Shown here piece after piece: positions 8,610 through 17,786 of a stretch of DNA of 64,000 nucleotides (positions are counted from its first letter, which is position 1; every line of letters starts with the position of its first letter). Source of the DNA: Massilia cavernae (GTDB lineage Bacteria > Pseudomonadota > Gammaproteobacteria > Burkholderiales > Burkholderiaceae_D). The notes under the pieces were generated by a model. The model searched no databases, was not told the origin of the DNA, and saw only the letters and a list, made by a program, of their open reading frames with translations. The stretch spans positions 1-64,000 of the forward strand of contig NZ_QYUP01000008.1 in assembly GCF_003590855.1 (NCBI RefSeq), read 5' to 3'. A program made the translations under genes and the position numbers.

Positions 8610-8804
8610 TGGAGTACGTGGCACGCGTCTGGCGCCGGCCGGTGTCGCTGCACACAATCGACTTCCGTGGCGTGGTGCGCGTCCTGCGCGGCAAAAGGCC
8701 TCCGGCCTGACTGCGAAGCCTTGTTGCGCGTTGCCGTTGACAGTCATCAACAAGTTGCATGGTGGACTCACTACCCTAGTCAGGTCACCTGACCGGAGAG
8801 TGCC

Positions 8805-11579
8805 ATGCCCGAACAAAAGCAACCCCTGTGGTCCCGTTCCGTCGCTGCCGCCCTTGCGGTATCGCTCGGCATCACCGGCGTCGGTTGCAGCGGCAATACC
8901 GAGGTCGCCCCGCTGATCGCCGAAGCGCGCAAATACCGCGCGCAGGGCGAAATCAAGGCTGCCGTGATCCAGCTCAAGAACGCCATCCAGCGCGACGAAG
9001 GCAGCGGCGCCGCGCGCATCCTGCTGGCCGAGGTTTACCTGGACGAAGGCGACGCGGCGTCGGCCGACAAGGACCTGCGGCGTGCCATGGCCGCTGGAGG
9101 CGACGCCGCCCAGGTCGCGCCGCTGCTGGGCAAGGCTATGCTGATGCAGGGGCAGTACGACCGGCTGCTGGCGGACATCGTCCCGGTCGGCGCCGCGTCG
9201 GTGCGGCCGGCCCTGCTGGCCCTGCGCGGTTCGGCCTTCCTCGGGCTCGGCAAGGTGGAACCGGCGCGCGAACTGCTGAACGACGCGTTGAAACTGGCGC
9301 CACACTCGATCGAGGCCCTGATCTGGGCATGGCAAGCTGGAACAACGGATGGTCGAAGGCAATGCGGCCGAAGCGGGCAACTGGATCGTGCGCGCGCTGG
9401 CGGCCGGCCAGCGGACACCGAGCTTCTGCGCCTGCGGGCGACGTCGACCGAGCCACGGCAAGGCCGGCGCGGCGATGGCTCGTACATACAGAAAAATACT
9501 GCGAACTGCGTCCGGCAACGCGCATGTCTGGTCCGACATGCCAACCTGCACTCGAGGAGGGCAGGCTGCAGGAAGCGCGCACGGCTATCGAGCAGGCGCG
9601 CAAGTCCGGCGCCGGGCGCCGCGGTTGTGATCCTTCCCAGGCCATGCTGATTTCCCGCGAAGGCAAACACAGGCGCACTCGCCGCGGCCCAGAACATCCT
9701 GCGCGGAAACTACCGGAGCACATGCCCAGCGTGCTGCTGGCGGGGGCGTGCATCGCGCACTGGGTTCGAGCCGCAAGCGCAAACAGCATGCAGACTTCCT
9801 CGGAGCCATCCGACGCACCTGTACCGCATCTCGGCTGCTGGCTCGGTCACATCCGCATAACGCCCCGGCGGACGCGCTCGACCTGCTGCGTCCGCTGATA
9901 CTCGCCATCCGCGCGACGTCGAACTGCTTGCGCTGGCTGGCGAGGCCCACCTGCGCGCCCGGCAGTTCACCCAGGCCGCGGAACTGTTCCAGAACGCGGC
10001 GGCGCTGCGTCCCGACGCGGCCGGCCTGCACACCGGCCTTGCCCTCTCCAGCCTCGGCACCGGCGAGAACGGCCGGGCCGTCGCCGAACTGGAGCGCGCT
10101 GCCTCGCTCGACAAGGGCACCCAGCGCGCCGGCATCTTGCTGACCATGAGCTACCTGCGCGCGAGGGCGCCCGACAAGGCCATGGCGGCGGTGGTGCAAA
10201 TGGAGAAGAACGGCAGCAATCCGCTGGTCCAGAACCTCAAGGGCGGTGTCCACCTGGCCAAACAGGACCTGGCCGGCGCGCGGGCCAGCTTCGAGGAGGC
10301 CCTCAAGCTCGACCCGCTCTACATGCCCGCCCTCGACAACCTGGCACAACTGGACACGATGGAAAAGCGGCCCGGCGGGGCGCGGCAGCGCTACATGGCC
10401 GCACTGGCTCGATCGCCCGGCAATCCCCTTCTGATGGAAGCGCTGGCGCGCCTCGCTGCCGCCGAAGGCAAGACCGGCGAAGCGCGACAATGGCTCGCAC
10501 GCGCCCTGAACGACAACCCGGACGATCTGCGGGCCGGGCTCCGGCTTGTGGAATTCGACGTTCGCGCGGGCGACAAGCAGAAGGCGCTTGTGCTGGCGCA
10601 AAAGATCCAGACCAGCCACCCCGCCAACGTGGACGCGCGCGCCATGCTCGCCCACGTGTCTTACGCCAACGACAACTTCGCCGCGGCCGCCGAGGAATAC
10701 GCCCGACTCACTGCGATGTCGCCCAACAACGCCGGGCTGCACGCGCGCTACGCCACGGTACAAATGAGCATGGAGGATATGGCGGGCGCTGAAGCATCAC
10801 TGCGCAAGGCGCTGTCGATCGCGCCGGACATGACCGCCGCCCAGCTCTCGCTGCTGAACGTCCTGATCGCGCAAAAGAAGTTCCCCGCCGCGCTGTCGTA
10901 CGCCAAAACGGTGCAGGAAAAGCAGCCCGCATCCGCAAGCGGATTCAAGTACGAGGGCGACGTCCACGGCGCGCAGGGCATGCACGCGGCGGCGGTCAAG
11001 GCCTACGAGCGTGCGTTTGTGTTGCAACAAAGCAGCGCGCTGGTCACCCAGCTCCACGGCGCGCTGACCCGGGCCGGCAAAGCCGGCGAGGCCAAGGCGC
11101 GCATCACCGGCTGGCTTGGCCAGCACCCCGGCGACATCGCCACTCGGATGTACTTTGCCAGCGGACTGCTGCTGGCGAAGGACGTCGAAGCCGGCGCCGA
11201 ACACCTGCATGCCGTACTCCGTTTCGACCCGGCTAACGTGATGGCGCTCAACGACCTGGCCTGGGCCTCGCAGCAACTGAAGCGCAAGGACGCCCTCTCC
11301 TACGCCGAGCGCGCCTACAAGCTGGCGCCGAACAATGCAGCCGTGCTCGACACGCTGGGCTGGATCCTGATGGACAATGGCGAAACCCGGCGCGCGCTGC
11401 CGCTGCTGAAAAATGCCAGCGCCCTTGCGCCCGGCTCCAGCGACATCCGCTTCCACTACGGCGCCGCGCTCGCCAAAAGCGGGGACAAGCGCAGCGCCCG
11501 CGCTGAGATCGAGCGCGCCATGGCCGGCACGTCCTTCACCCACAAAGCCGAAGCGAAAGCCCTGCTCGCCACCCTCTGA
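8805..11579 (+). pseudogene. prsT: PEP-CTERM system TPR-repeat lipoprotein PrsT (multiple frameshifts)
   Basis: The gene would encode roughly 920 residues of TPR repeats. The N-terminal part (8805 to about 9322) has a signal-like segment ending ITGVGCSG, a possible but weak lipobox, and repeats such as ILLAEVYLDEGDAASADKDL. From about 9909 to 11579 the frame is open and clean, with many 34-residue repeats (for example ALDNLAQLDTMEKRPGGARQR and DTLGWILMDNGETRRALPLL). Between about 9323 and 9908 the TPR reading jumps frame several times. PrsT is the large TPR protein typical of exosortase-A polysaccharide loci, which fits the neighbours. The break is either decay or a poorly assembled stretch; the conserved flanks and clustering favour the latter. 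CGGAGAG precedes the ATG. Confidence 0.75.
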
Positions 11580-11628
11580 TCTGACCCGATTTTCCCTTTC
11601 CGGATTGGTTTCGCGATGTCGGAAGCTT

Positions 11629-13272
11629 TTACAGGGGCGGTGGCTGGTAGCGGCCGGGGGCAATGATACCGTCGGGATCGAGTGCGGCTTTGATCTGGCG
11701 GACAGTCGCCCAGAAGACGTCCGAATGTGGATCGAGCTGGGCCATCGACTGGTTGCCGACCCGGTAAGGTACGTATCCCTCGGCCATGCACAGGTCGAAC
11801 ACTTTCTGGTAGCAGCCCAAAGCCCGCGCCACTTCGTCCGGATCGTCCTTATCGTACGCCACCGTGATGACGCCGCCCAAGGCACGCTCGTTGATCATGC
11901 TGAAGGTAATGAACAGGTCGAAGCGGAACTCCGCGAACACTGGTTCGACCAGCCGGTACACCGCAAGCAGGTCCGCGCCGCGCATCGGGAGGATCGGCGA
12001 TACCCACAACAGGCCGCAGTTGTCGGCCGCAGGATTGGCATCGTGCGGGAAGCCGGACGGCAGCCCGCCGCGCCGGCGCCAGTACGCGCCGGCGAGGAAA
12101 CGCCCGTTCGGCACGCCGCGGTTCATGGCAAAGAGTGCTTCGCCCAAGTCGACCCTGGCCCGCATCCGCTTGCCGGCCCTTGTTCCGCCCAGCAGGCGCG
12201 CCGCCAACGCGCCCAGCCGCAGCCTGCCTTCGGTGAGGATGATGGTCCGCGCTGGCGTTGGCTTCATCGCCTGCTTGAGCGCATGGCGCGCCGCCGCGAC
12301 CTGCCGCTTGCTGCCGTACAGCGCGCCCGATACAGTCCACGCACCCACGCCCGCGCCCTCGCGCATGCGCTGGCGCAGTCCTCCTGGCAGCATCGGCGCG
12401 CCACCTGCCTGCTCGCGCGGATACACGGTGCCGCCCGACAGCACGCGCAGGTCATTGCCGATGTGGAGGATGCTGCGCAGGGTGCCGTCCATGCGCAGCG
12501 GCCGCAACGCGTCCACCACCGCGCCGATGTCCTCGTGCCGTTCGACCGTGCAGAAGAAGTGTTCGACCGCTTCGGACTTCGGCATCAGCCAGATCGCGAT
12601 CCGCGTCACGATGCCGAAGTTCGACTGGGTGAACAGCCCGTCGAGGAAAGGCCCCACCCCGTATGGGAACAGGTAGGCGGCCCTGGCATTCGGGTAGTGC
12701 CCGAACCCTGTCTCGAGCACGTCGCCGCTGGCCAGCACCACCTGCATCCCGGCGACGTGCTGCAGCCTATTGCCGTAGGGTGAATGGCCGAAGCCGCGTT
12801 CGAGGATGTTCCCCATGAAGCTGGTATCCGGCCCCGCCCCTGTGCAGTCGATCCAGAAATCGAGCTTGTGTGCTGCCAAATATTCCGACAGCTGCCGCTG
12901 CGTGACCCCCGGTTCGATCACGGCGTAGGCCAGCGTTGGATCGACCGTGATAATCCGGTTCATGCGCGACAGCTCGACGATCACCTGGCCCTCGGTCACC
13001 GGGCAGGCGTCGCCGTAGCCCCAGTTCTTGCCTGTGCTGATGGGGTAGACCGGCGTGCGGTGGCGCAGCGCCGCCCGCACAACGCCGGCCACTTCCGCCA
13101 CGCTGCCCGGCGTGACCACCGCCAGCGCGCGGGTGCTGCGCGAGGCGGTGCTGCGCGCATAGCGCTCCAGCGTGGCGACGTCGTCGCGTATTTGCGCGCC
13201 GCCCACGATGGCGCGCAGCTCGTCCAGCAAGTACACGTTCGCCGCCGCTCCATGTTCGAAGGTCGCGCCCAT
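11629..13272 (-). CDS. FAD-linked oxidase of the vanillyl-alcohol oxidase / 4-cresol dehydrogenase type
   Basis: Flavoprotein of 547 residues. The FAD-binding PCMH-type domain contains AVVTPGSVAEVAGVVRAAL and PISTGKNWGYGDACPV. It is followed by the substrate-domain landmarks ERGFGHSPYGNRLQH and LFPYGVGPFLDGLFTQSNFGIVT, which correspond closely to the VAO/PCMH family rather than to generic lactate or glycolate oxidases. Known relatives oxidise para-alkylphenols at the benzylic carbon. The substrate here is unknown. The start ATG at 13272 follows a G-rich Shine-Dalgarno and lies 8 bp after the FeeM-like acyltransferase gene, so the two are co-transcribed. No signal peptide is visible, implying a cytoplasmic enzyme. 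Confidence 0.85.
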   Translation of the reverse strand: MGATFEHGAAANVYLLDELRAIVGGAQIRDDVATLERYARSTASRSTRALAVVTPGSVAEVAGVVRAALRHRTPVYPISTGKNWGYGDACPVTEGQVIVELSRMNRIITVDPTLAYAVIEPGVTQRQLSEYLAAHKLDFWIDCTGAGPDTSFMGNILERGFGHSPYGNRLQHVAGMQVVLASGDVLETGFGHYPNARAAYLFPYGVGPFLDGLFTQSNFGIVTRIAIWLMPKSEAVEHFFCTVERHEDIGAVVDALRPLRMDGTLRSILHIGNDLRVLSGGTVYPREQAGGAPMLPGGLRQRMREGAGVGAWTVSGALYGSKRQVAAARHALKQAMKPTPARTIILTEGRLRLGALAARLLGGTRAGKRMRARVDLGEALFAMNRGVPNGRFLAGAYWRRRGGLPSGFPHDANPAADNCGLLWVSPILPMRGADLLAVYRLVEPVFAEFRFDLFITFSMINERALGGVITVAYDKDDPDEVARALGCYQKVFDLCMAEGYVPYRVGNQSMAQLDPHSDVFWATVRQIKAALDPDGIIAPGRYQPPPL

Positions 13273-13280
13273 GGCGCCCC

Positions 13281-14024
13281 CTAGCTGCGCCCGGTGAGCA
13301 GCCGAGCGGTGATGCCCGGCTCGTCCCAGGCAGGAAAGAAGTAGGGATAGAACGAGCGTTCCTCGCCGTGCGCCTCCATCAGGCCGCCCCATTTGCGGAT
13401 CTGCTCGCCCATGTATTCAAGCTCCAGCCGCAGCAGCACCGCGGGTGCACCCACCCGCGTACACGGCCGCTCGCCGCCGAAGTCGCCGAAGCCCAGCATG
13501 CGCTTGTAGAACATCACGTGGCGCGGATTGACCTCGATCACATAGTCGCTGAAGCGGTGGATGTTGTGGGCGTAGATGTAGGAGATGTGGATCAGCGCGG
13601 CGAACACGCGCTTGGTCACGCCCTTGTCGATCGCCAGCCGCGACGGCTCGCACAGGCGCCGCCCCTGCGCCCGCAGGCCGTCCAGCATGTCGCGGAAGTT
13701 TTCATCAGCAGGCAGGCGGGTGTCCCGGTCCAGGCACAGGCTCATCGTACCGACCACCATGCCCCCGGTCTCGGCGTACAGCGTGACCTTGTTGGCTTCG
13801 TGTTCCTCGCCCGGCTCGAAGGCATAGCCGCGCCAGCCGTACATCTTGCGGATCAGGAGGCTGGCCGCCTCGCGCCGCCCGGCCGAATTGGCAAGGCGGA
13901 TGTGGAACACCTGCACGTCGAGCGGATGGTCCAGGCGTGCGTCCATGCCCTGTTCGCCGATGCACAGCTCGCGCAAGCCGGTGGGACATACAAACGAGGC
14001 AATGGGGAGCTCGTCGTTCAGCAT
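13281..14024 (-). CDS. PEP-CTERM/exosortase-associated FeeM-like N-acyltransferase
   Basis: Protein of 247 residues of the exosortase-associated acyltransferase family, related by fold to N-acyl amino acid synthase FeeM and to autoinducer synthases (GNAT-like). Conserved features are DVQVFHIRLANSAGRREAASLLIRKMY, GGMVVGTMSLCLDRDTRLPAD, EPSRLAIDKG and YVIEVNPRHVMFYKRMLGF. Family members are proposed to move a fatty acyl group from acyl-ACP to an amino acid such as tyrosine. The start ATG 14024 is preceded by GGAGGA. It is the first gene of a two-gene unit with the VAO-type oxidase downstream. Its presence inside an XrtA locus is typical, but the product has not been defined for the family. Confidence 0.82.
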   Translation of the reverse strand: MLNDELPIASFVCPTGLRELCIGEQGMDARLDHPLDVQVFHIRLANSAGRREAASLLIRKMYGWRGYAFEPGEEHEANKVTLYAETGGMVVGTMSLCLDRDTRLPADENFRDMLDGLRAQGRRLCEPSRLAIDKGVTKRVFAALIHISYIYAHNIHRFSDYVIEVNPRHVMFYKRMLGFGDFGGERPCTRVGAPAVLLRLELEYMGEQIRKWGGLMEAHGEERSFYPYFFPAWDEPGITARLLTGRS

Positions 14025-14331
14025 GATTGTCGTCCTCCAGGAAAGCGTCGGCACCGATTGCCGGCACGAATGAAATTGTTGTGTCTCTCAGACATGCTCA
14101 TGCATGGGGAAGTTCCCCCGGGCTGGACAGTAGACGCGCCAGCGCAAACCCGGGTCCGCGCGTCGGAAAATTTTCCAGCGCCGATACAGCGCCATGCCGG
14201 ACGCTATCCGCGGCAACGCAAGCTGCTGATTTGGTGGGGAAAAGTCGGGTGGTACGAAAACTGCAACAAGGGCCTGCGAGGCGGCATCTTGCGCCCGGCA
14301 CATCCAGTTTCATCCCCAACAGGAGATCGAC
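14025..14331 (+). other. Divergent intergenic region
   Basis: About 307 bp without a gene, between the acyltransferase (minus) and the PEP-CTERM gene (plus). An AGGAG ribosome site is visible just before 14332 and a GGAGGA before 14024 on the other strand. I looked for a PrsR/sigma-54 -24/-12 element. The best candidate (about 14278-14292) has the GG and GC elements one base too close, so no promoter is called. Confidence 0.4.
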
Positions 14332-15312
14332 ATGAAGATCGTACGCAAAACCTTGCTGCTGACGGCGATGGCCGCCAGCATCGCCATCGGTGGGATGGGC
14401 AGCGCGCGAGCCGATGCGTTCGCACAGTCCATCCTCGTCATCAACAACTTCCGGCTGCTGAACTCGTCCGGCACGCCATTCAACGTGAGCGACTTCGCCA
14501 TGCTGACAGGGACCAACGATGCCCATGCGACCGGCTCGCTGAACGGCACGTTCGCGAACGGCGCCCAGTCCTTCGGTATTTTGAGCGGCATCAATCCGGA
14601 CGTCGCCCAGCAGACGGTCGGCTTGCCCAACCCGCCGCTGGCCGAGAACGACTTCTCGCCTTTCCCCGCGCCACCCGGCGTGCCCGGCACCTTCGGTTAC
14701 GCCGACCAGAACCTGTCCGGCAGCGCGATCACCGTCGGCGACGTCCCCGCCGGCGCGCTGGCCCAGACCCGCGCCGACGCCTCGCTCGCGATGAACGGCA
14801 TGGCATCGGGAAATTCGGACGTCGGCACCTCGACCACCTTCAGCTTCGTGATGGGCGCCGAAGACACCATGACGATCGCGTTCGAGGCCAATCCCTACAC
14901 CCAGGCCCATGTATCGGCCGACGGCGCCCCGACCACCAACGCTAATGCGCGCCTGTCGTGGAGCATCAACATCGTCGACATGACGACTGGCCTGAGCGTG
15001 TTCTCCTTCGCCCCCGACGAGCTGAACGGCGCCAGCAACGTCAGCCGCACCGACGGTTTCCCGGGTACCACCACCTACGACCCGGGCACCCTGAACTTCA
15101 GCGCCACCACCGGCATGCTCAGCGTCGACAGCACCTACCAGATCACGATCCAGCACAACACGCTGGCCAACGCGCTGCAGAACCAGGCAGTGCCGGAGCC
15201 GGCCACGCTGGCGATCTTCGGGCTTGGCGTGCTGGGACTGGGCACCATCGGCCGCCGCCGGTTTTCCACCGACCCGAAGCATTTTGATTCGAATCAACGG
15301 CTTCCAAGGTAG
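14332..15312 (+). CDS. PEP-CTERM sorting-domain protein
   Basis: Secreted protein of 326 residues with an N-terminal signal peptide (MKIVRKTLLLTAMAASIAIGG) and a C-terminal sorting module. The module is VPEPATLAIFGLGVLGLGTIGRR: the VPEP box at residue 287, a hydrophobic helix, then basic residues. This is the substrate signal for exosortase. The body is a low-complexity beta-rich domain beginning DAFAQSILVINNF, resembling exosortase-dependent surface proteins of the EDSAP-1 type; that sub-assignment is tentative. Unusually, about 15 polar residues (FSTDPKHFDSNQRLPR) follow the basic cluster, where most such proteins end within a few residues. It probably serves as the surface or matrix protein that the surrounding polysaccharide locus decorates or retains. 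Confidence 0.88.
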   Translation: MKIVRKTLLLTAMAASIAIGGMGSARADAFAQSILVINNFRLLNSSGTPFNVSDFAMLTGTNDAHATGSLNGTFANGAQSFGILSGINPDVAQQTVGLPNPPLAENDFSPFPAPPGVPGTFGYADQNLSGSAITVGDVPAGALAQTRADASLAMNGMASGNSDVGTSTTFSFVMGAEDTMTIAFEANPYTQAHVSADGAPTTNANARLSWSINIVDMTTGLSVFSFAPDELNGASNVSRTDGFPGTTTYDPGTLNFSATTGMLSVDSTYQITIQHNTLANALQNQAVPEPATLAIFGLGVLGLGTIGRRRFSTDPKHFDSNQRLPR

Positions 15313-15408
15313 CCAATTTTCGTTGCCGGTCCGCCATATAATCGAAAAATTCATGGCGGCGCCGGGCACGCGCTCCCCGATACCGCACGACTTACGGAGA
15401 TCGACAGA
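15313..15408 (+). promoter_or_regulatory. Possible promoter for the chain-length/kinase operon
   Basis: A perfect TATAAT lies at 15337-15342, about 65 bp before the Wzz-like start, in a gap of 96 bp. No good -35 hexamer is found 16-18 bp upstream (CAATTT-like), so this may be an activator-dependent promoter. ACGGAGATCGACAG forms the ribosome-binding region of the next gene. Confidence 0.35.
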
Positions 15409-16932
15409 ATGGAGGACCTCATCAGCCAGCTGCTGTCCCACGTGCGCGGCATCTGGAGGTACCGCTGGCATGCCGTCGCCGTGTCCTGGCTGGTCGCCGT
15501 GTTCGGCTGGACCCAGGTCTATACGATGGACGACGAGTACCAGACCAGCGCGCGTGTGTTCGTCGACACCCAGACCATCCTCAAGCCGCTGCTGTCGGGG
15601 ATGACCAGCGTGCCAAACGTCGAACAGCAGGTCGCCATCATGAGCCGCACGCTGCTTAGCCGCCCCAACGTCGAACGCGTGATCCGCATGGTGGACATGG
15701 ATATCCGCGCCACTACCGCGCGCGAGCATGAACGGCAGATCGAGAACCTGATGTCGACGATAAGGATCAACGGCACCACCGCCAACGACATCTACACCAT
15801 CACCTACCGGGACAAGGACGCCAGGACGGTGCGCGACGTAGTCCAGTCCCTGCTGACCATCTTCGTCGAGGGCAGCTTCAAGGGCAAGCGCAGCGACTCG
15901 CAGAAGGCTGTGCAGTTCATCGACGAGCAGATCAAGAACTACGAAGACCGGCTGGTCGCGGCCGAGAACATGGTCAAGGAGTTCAAGCTGCGCAACAGCA
16001 GCCTGCTGCCGCGCCAGGGCGTCGACTACGGCGCGCAAGTGGCGATCGCCTTCGACCAGCTGAGCGCCGCCCGCCTCGAACTGCTCGAAGCCGAACAGGC
16101 GCGCGCCGCGATCCGTGCCGAAATCGTCGGCGACGTGCCGATGATGAGCGTCGAGGCCGTGCGCCCGCTATCGGTCGCCAACCCGGAACTCGACGCCCGC
16201 ATCGCCGCGGTCGACAAGAATCTCGACGCGCTGCGCATGCAGTACACCGAGCTGCATCCCGACATCGTGGCGGCGCGCCGCCTGTTGTCGCAGCTGGAAG
16301 CGCGCAAGGTCGAGGAGGCAAGGTCGCGCGTGCGCGACGGCGACCCTGGCCGCAATTACAGCCCGATGCTTCTGCAGCTGAAGGTGGCGTTGACCGAAGC
16401 CGACGCCAAGGTGGCGGCGATGCAGGCGCGGGTACAGGAGTTCACCGCCCGCCACGTCCGCCTGGTCGCACAGAGCAATGCGGTGCCGGAAGTGGAATCG
16501 CAGCTGGCGCAGCTTAACCGCGACTACGAGATCAACAAGGACAACTACGAAAAGCTGATCGGGCGGCGCGAGGCGGCCAAGCTGTCGGGCGACCTGTCGT
16601 CGACCACCGAGATGATGTCCTTCAAGATCATCGACCCGCCGACGATGCCGTTCGCGCCGATCGGCCCCAACCGCCTGCTGTTCTACAGCGCCGTGATGAT
16701 CGCGGCGTTGCTGGCGGGACCGGGCATCGCGCTGCTGGTCAGCCAGGCCCGCCCGGTCTTCCTCGGCCCCGGCGAAATGCGCGAGAACACCGGCCTGCAT
16801 GTGCTGGGCACCGTCTCGATGAACTGGACCGATGCCGAGCGCATCAAGCGGCGCCGCGGCCAGTACCTGTTCTTCGCCGCCCTCGCGCTGCTGGCCGTGG
16901 TGTACGCCGCCATGATGGCCGCCGCGCTCTGA
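15409..16932 (+). CDS. XrtA-system polysaccharide chain-length determinant (Wzz/EpsB-like)
   Basis: Inner-membrane protein of 507 residues of the exosortase-associated chain-length determinant family. The Wzz domain starts at the N-terminus, followed by a helix (AVAVSWLVAVFGWTQVYTM) and the periplasmic DEYQTSARVFVDTQTILKPLL motif. A long coiled-coil region covers about residues 170-390. Two membrane segments close the protein (about 420-450 and 480-507), the first preceded by the proline-rich IIDPPTMPFAPIGP typical of co-polymerases. It should set the length of the polymer made by this locus and interacts with the cognate tyrosine autokinase encoded 25 bp downstream. The protein lacks its own kinase domain. 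Confidence 0.92.
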   Translation: MEDLISQLLSHVRGIWRYRWHAVAVSWLVAVFGWTQVYTMDDEYQTSARVFVDTQTILKPLLSGMTSVPNVEQQVAIMSRTLLSRPNVERVIRMVDMDIRATTAREHERQIENLMSTIRINGTTANDIYTITYRDKDARTVRDVVQSLLTIFVEGSFKGKRSDSQKAVQFIDEQIKNYEDRLVAAENMVKEFKLRNSSLLPRQGVDYGAQVAIAFDQLSAARLELLEAEQARAAIRAEIVGDVPMMSVEAVRPLSVANPELDARIAAVDKNLDALRMQYTELHPDIVAARRLLSQLEARKVEEARSRVRDGDPGRNYSPMLLQLKVALTEADAKVAAMQARVQEFTARHVRLVAQSNAVPEVESQLAQLNRDYEINKDNYEKLIGRREAAKLSGDLSSTTEMMSFKIIDPPTMPFAPIGPNRLLFYSAVMIAALLAGPGIALLVSQARPVFLGPGEMRENTGLHVLGTVSMNWTDAERIKRRRGQYLFFAALALLAVVYAAMMAAAL

Positions 16933-16957
16933 CCCAAACCCGCCACGGGAGATCGAC

Positions 16958-17731
16958 ATGGAAGATCCGCAGACGCATGACAGCGCGGTGCTGGGGGCCG
17001 GCCAGGACAGCCGTCGGCGCTATGTCGACATCAACCTGGCGCGCCTGCACCAGATGGGAATCATCACCCAGGACGGCGGACGCACCAGCGCCGCCGAGGA
17101 CTTCCGCATCATCAAGCGCCCGCTGCTGCGCAACGCCCTGCAGCCGGGCAGCGCTGCCGCCAACCGCAACCTGATCGTGGTGACCAGCGCGCTGCCGGGC
17201 GAAGGCAAGACCTACTGCGCGATCAACCTGGCCATGAGCATCGCGATGGAGAAGGACCACACGGTGCTGCTGGTCGACGCCGACGTGGCGCGGCCCTCGG
17301 TGCTGAAGGTGCTTGGCCTGCCAGCGGCGCCGGGGCTGATGGACATCCTGCTCACCGAAAAAGTGGGCGTGTCCGACGTCATCCTGCGCACCAATATCGA
17401 TACCCTCAGCCTGCTGCCGGCGGGCCGCAACAACAAGCACGCCACCGAGCTGCTGGCCAGCCAGGCCATGAGCGCGCTGCTGGTCGAGATCAGCAGCCGC
17501 TATCCCGACCGGATCGTCATCTTCGATTCGCCGCCGCTGCTGCTGACCAGCGAGGCCAGCGTGCTGGCGTCCCAAATGGGCCAGGTGGTGATGGTGATCG
17601 AGGCCGAGTCGACCACCCAGGCCACGGTCAAGGAGGCGCTGCGCCGGCTCGACCACTGTCCCCATATCAACCTGATCTGCAACAAGGCACGGTCCTTTCC
17701 GGCGGGTGACTACTATGGCTACTACGACTGA
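16958..17731 (+). CDS. XrtA-associated tyrosine autokinase
   Basis: Cytoplasmic BY-kinase of 257 residues, separate from its membrane adaptor. The Walker A motif is SALPGEGKT (Lys 84), the Walker A' is LLVDADVARPS, and Walker B is IVIFDSPPLLL. The C-terminus ends in the tyrosine cluster GDYYGYYD, the autophosphorylation tail. It acts with the preceding Wzz-like protein to control polymer assembly. The stop overlaps the upstream frame of the following glycosyltransferase, indicating one operon. Confidence 0.92.
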   Translation: MEDPQTHDSAVLGAGQDSRRRYVDINLARLHQMGIITQDGGRTSAAEDFRIIKRPLLRNALQPGSAAANRNLIVVTSALPGEGKTYCAINLAMSIAMEKDHTVLLVDADVARPSVLKVLGLPAAPGLMDILLTEKVGVSDVILRTNIDTLSLLPAGRNNKHATELLASQAMSALLVEISSRYPDRIVIFDSPPLLLTSEASVLASQMGQVVMVIEAESTTQATVKEALRRLDHCPHINLICNKARSFPAGDYYGYYD

Positions 17732-17786
17732 TCCGGCGCGCCATGCAATGACGGTCAACATGAAGTCGACACCTGCGGAGCAGAAC

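Noticed and set aside
14276-14295. Possible sigma-54 -24/-12 promoter (GGCGGCATCTTGC) for the PEP-CTERM gene
   Set aside because: The GG and GC elements are one base too close compared with the strict consensus spacing.
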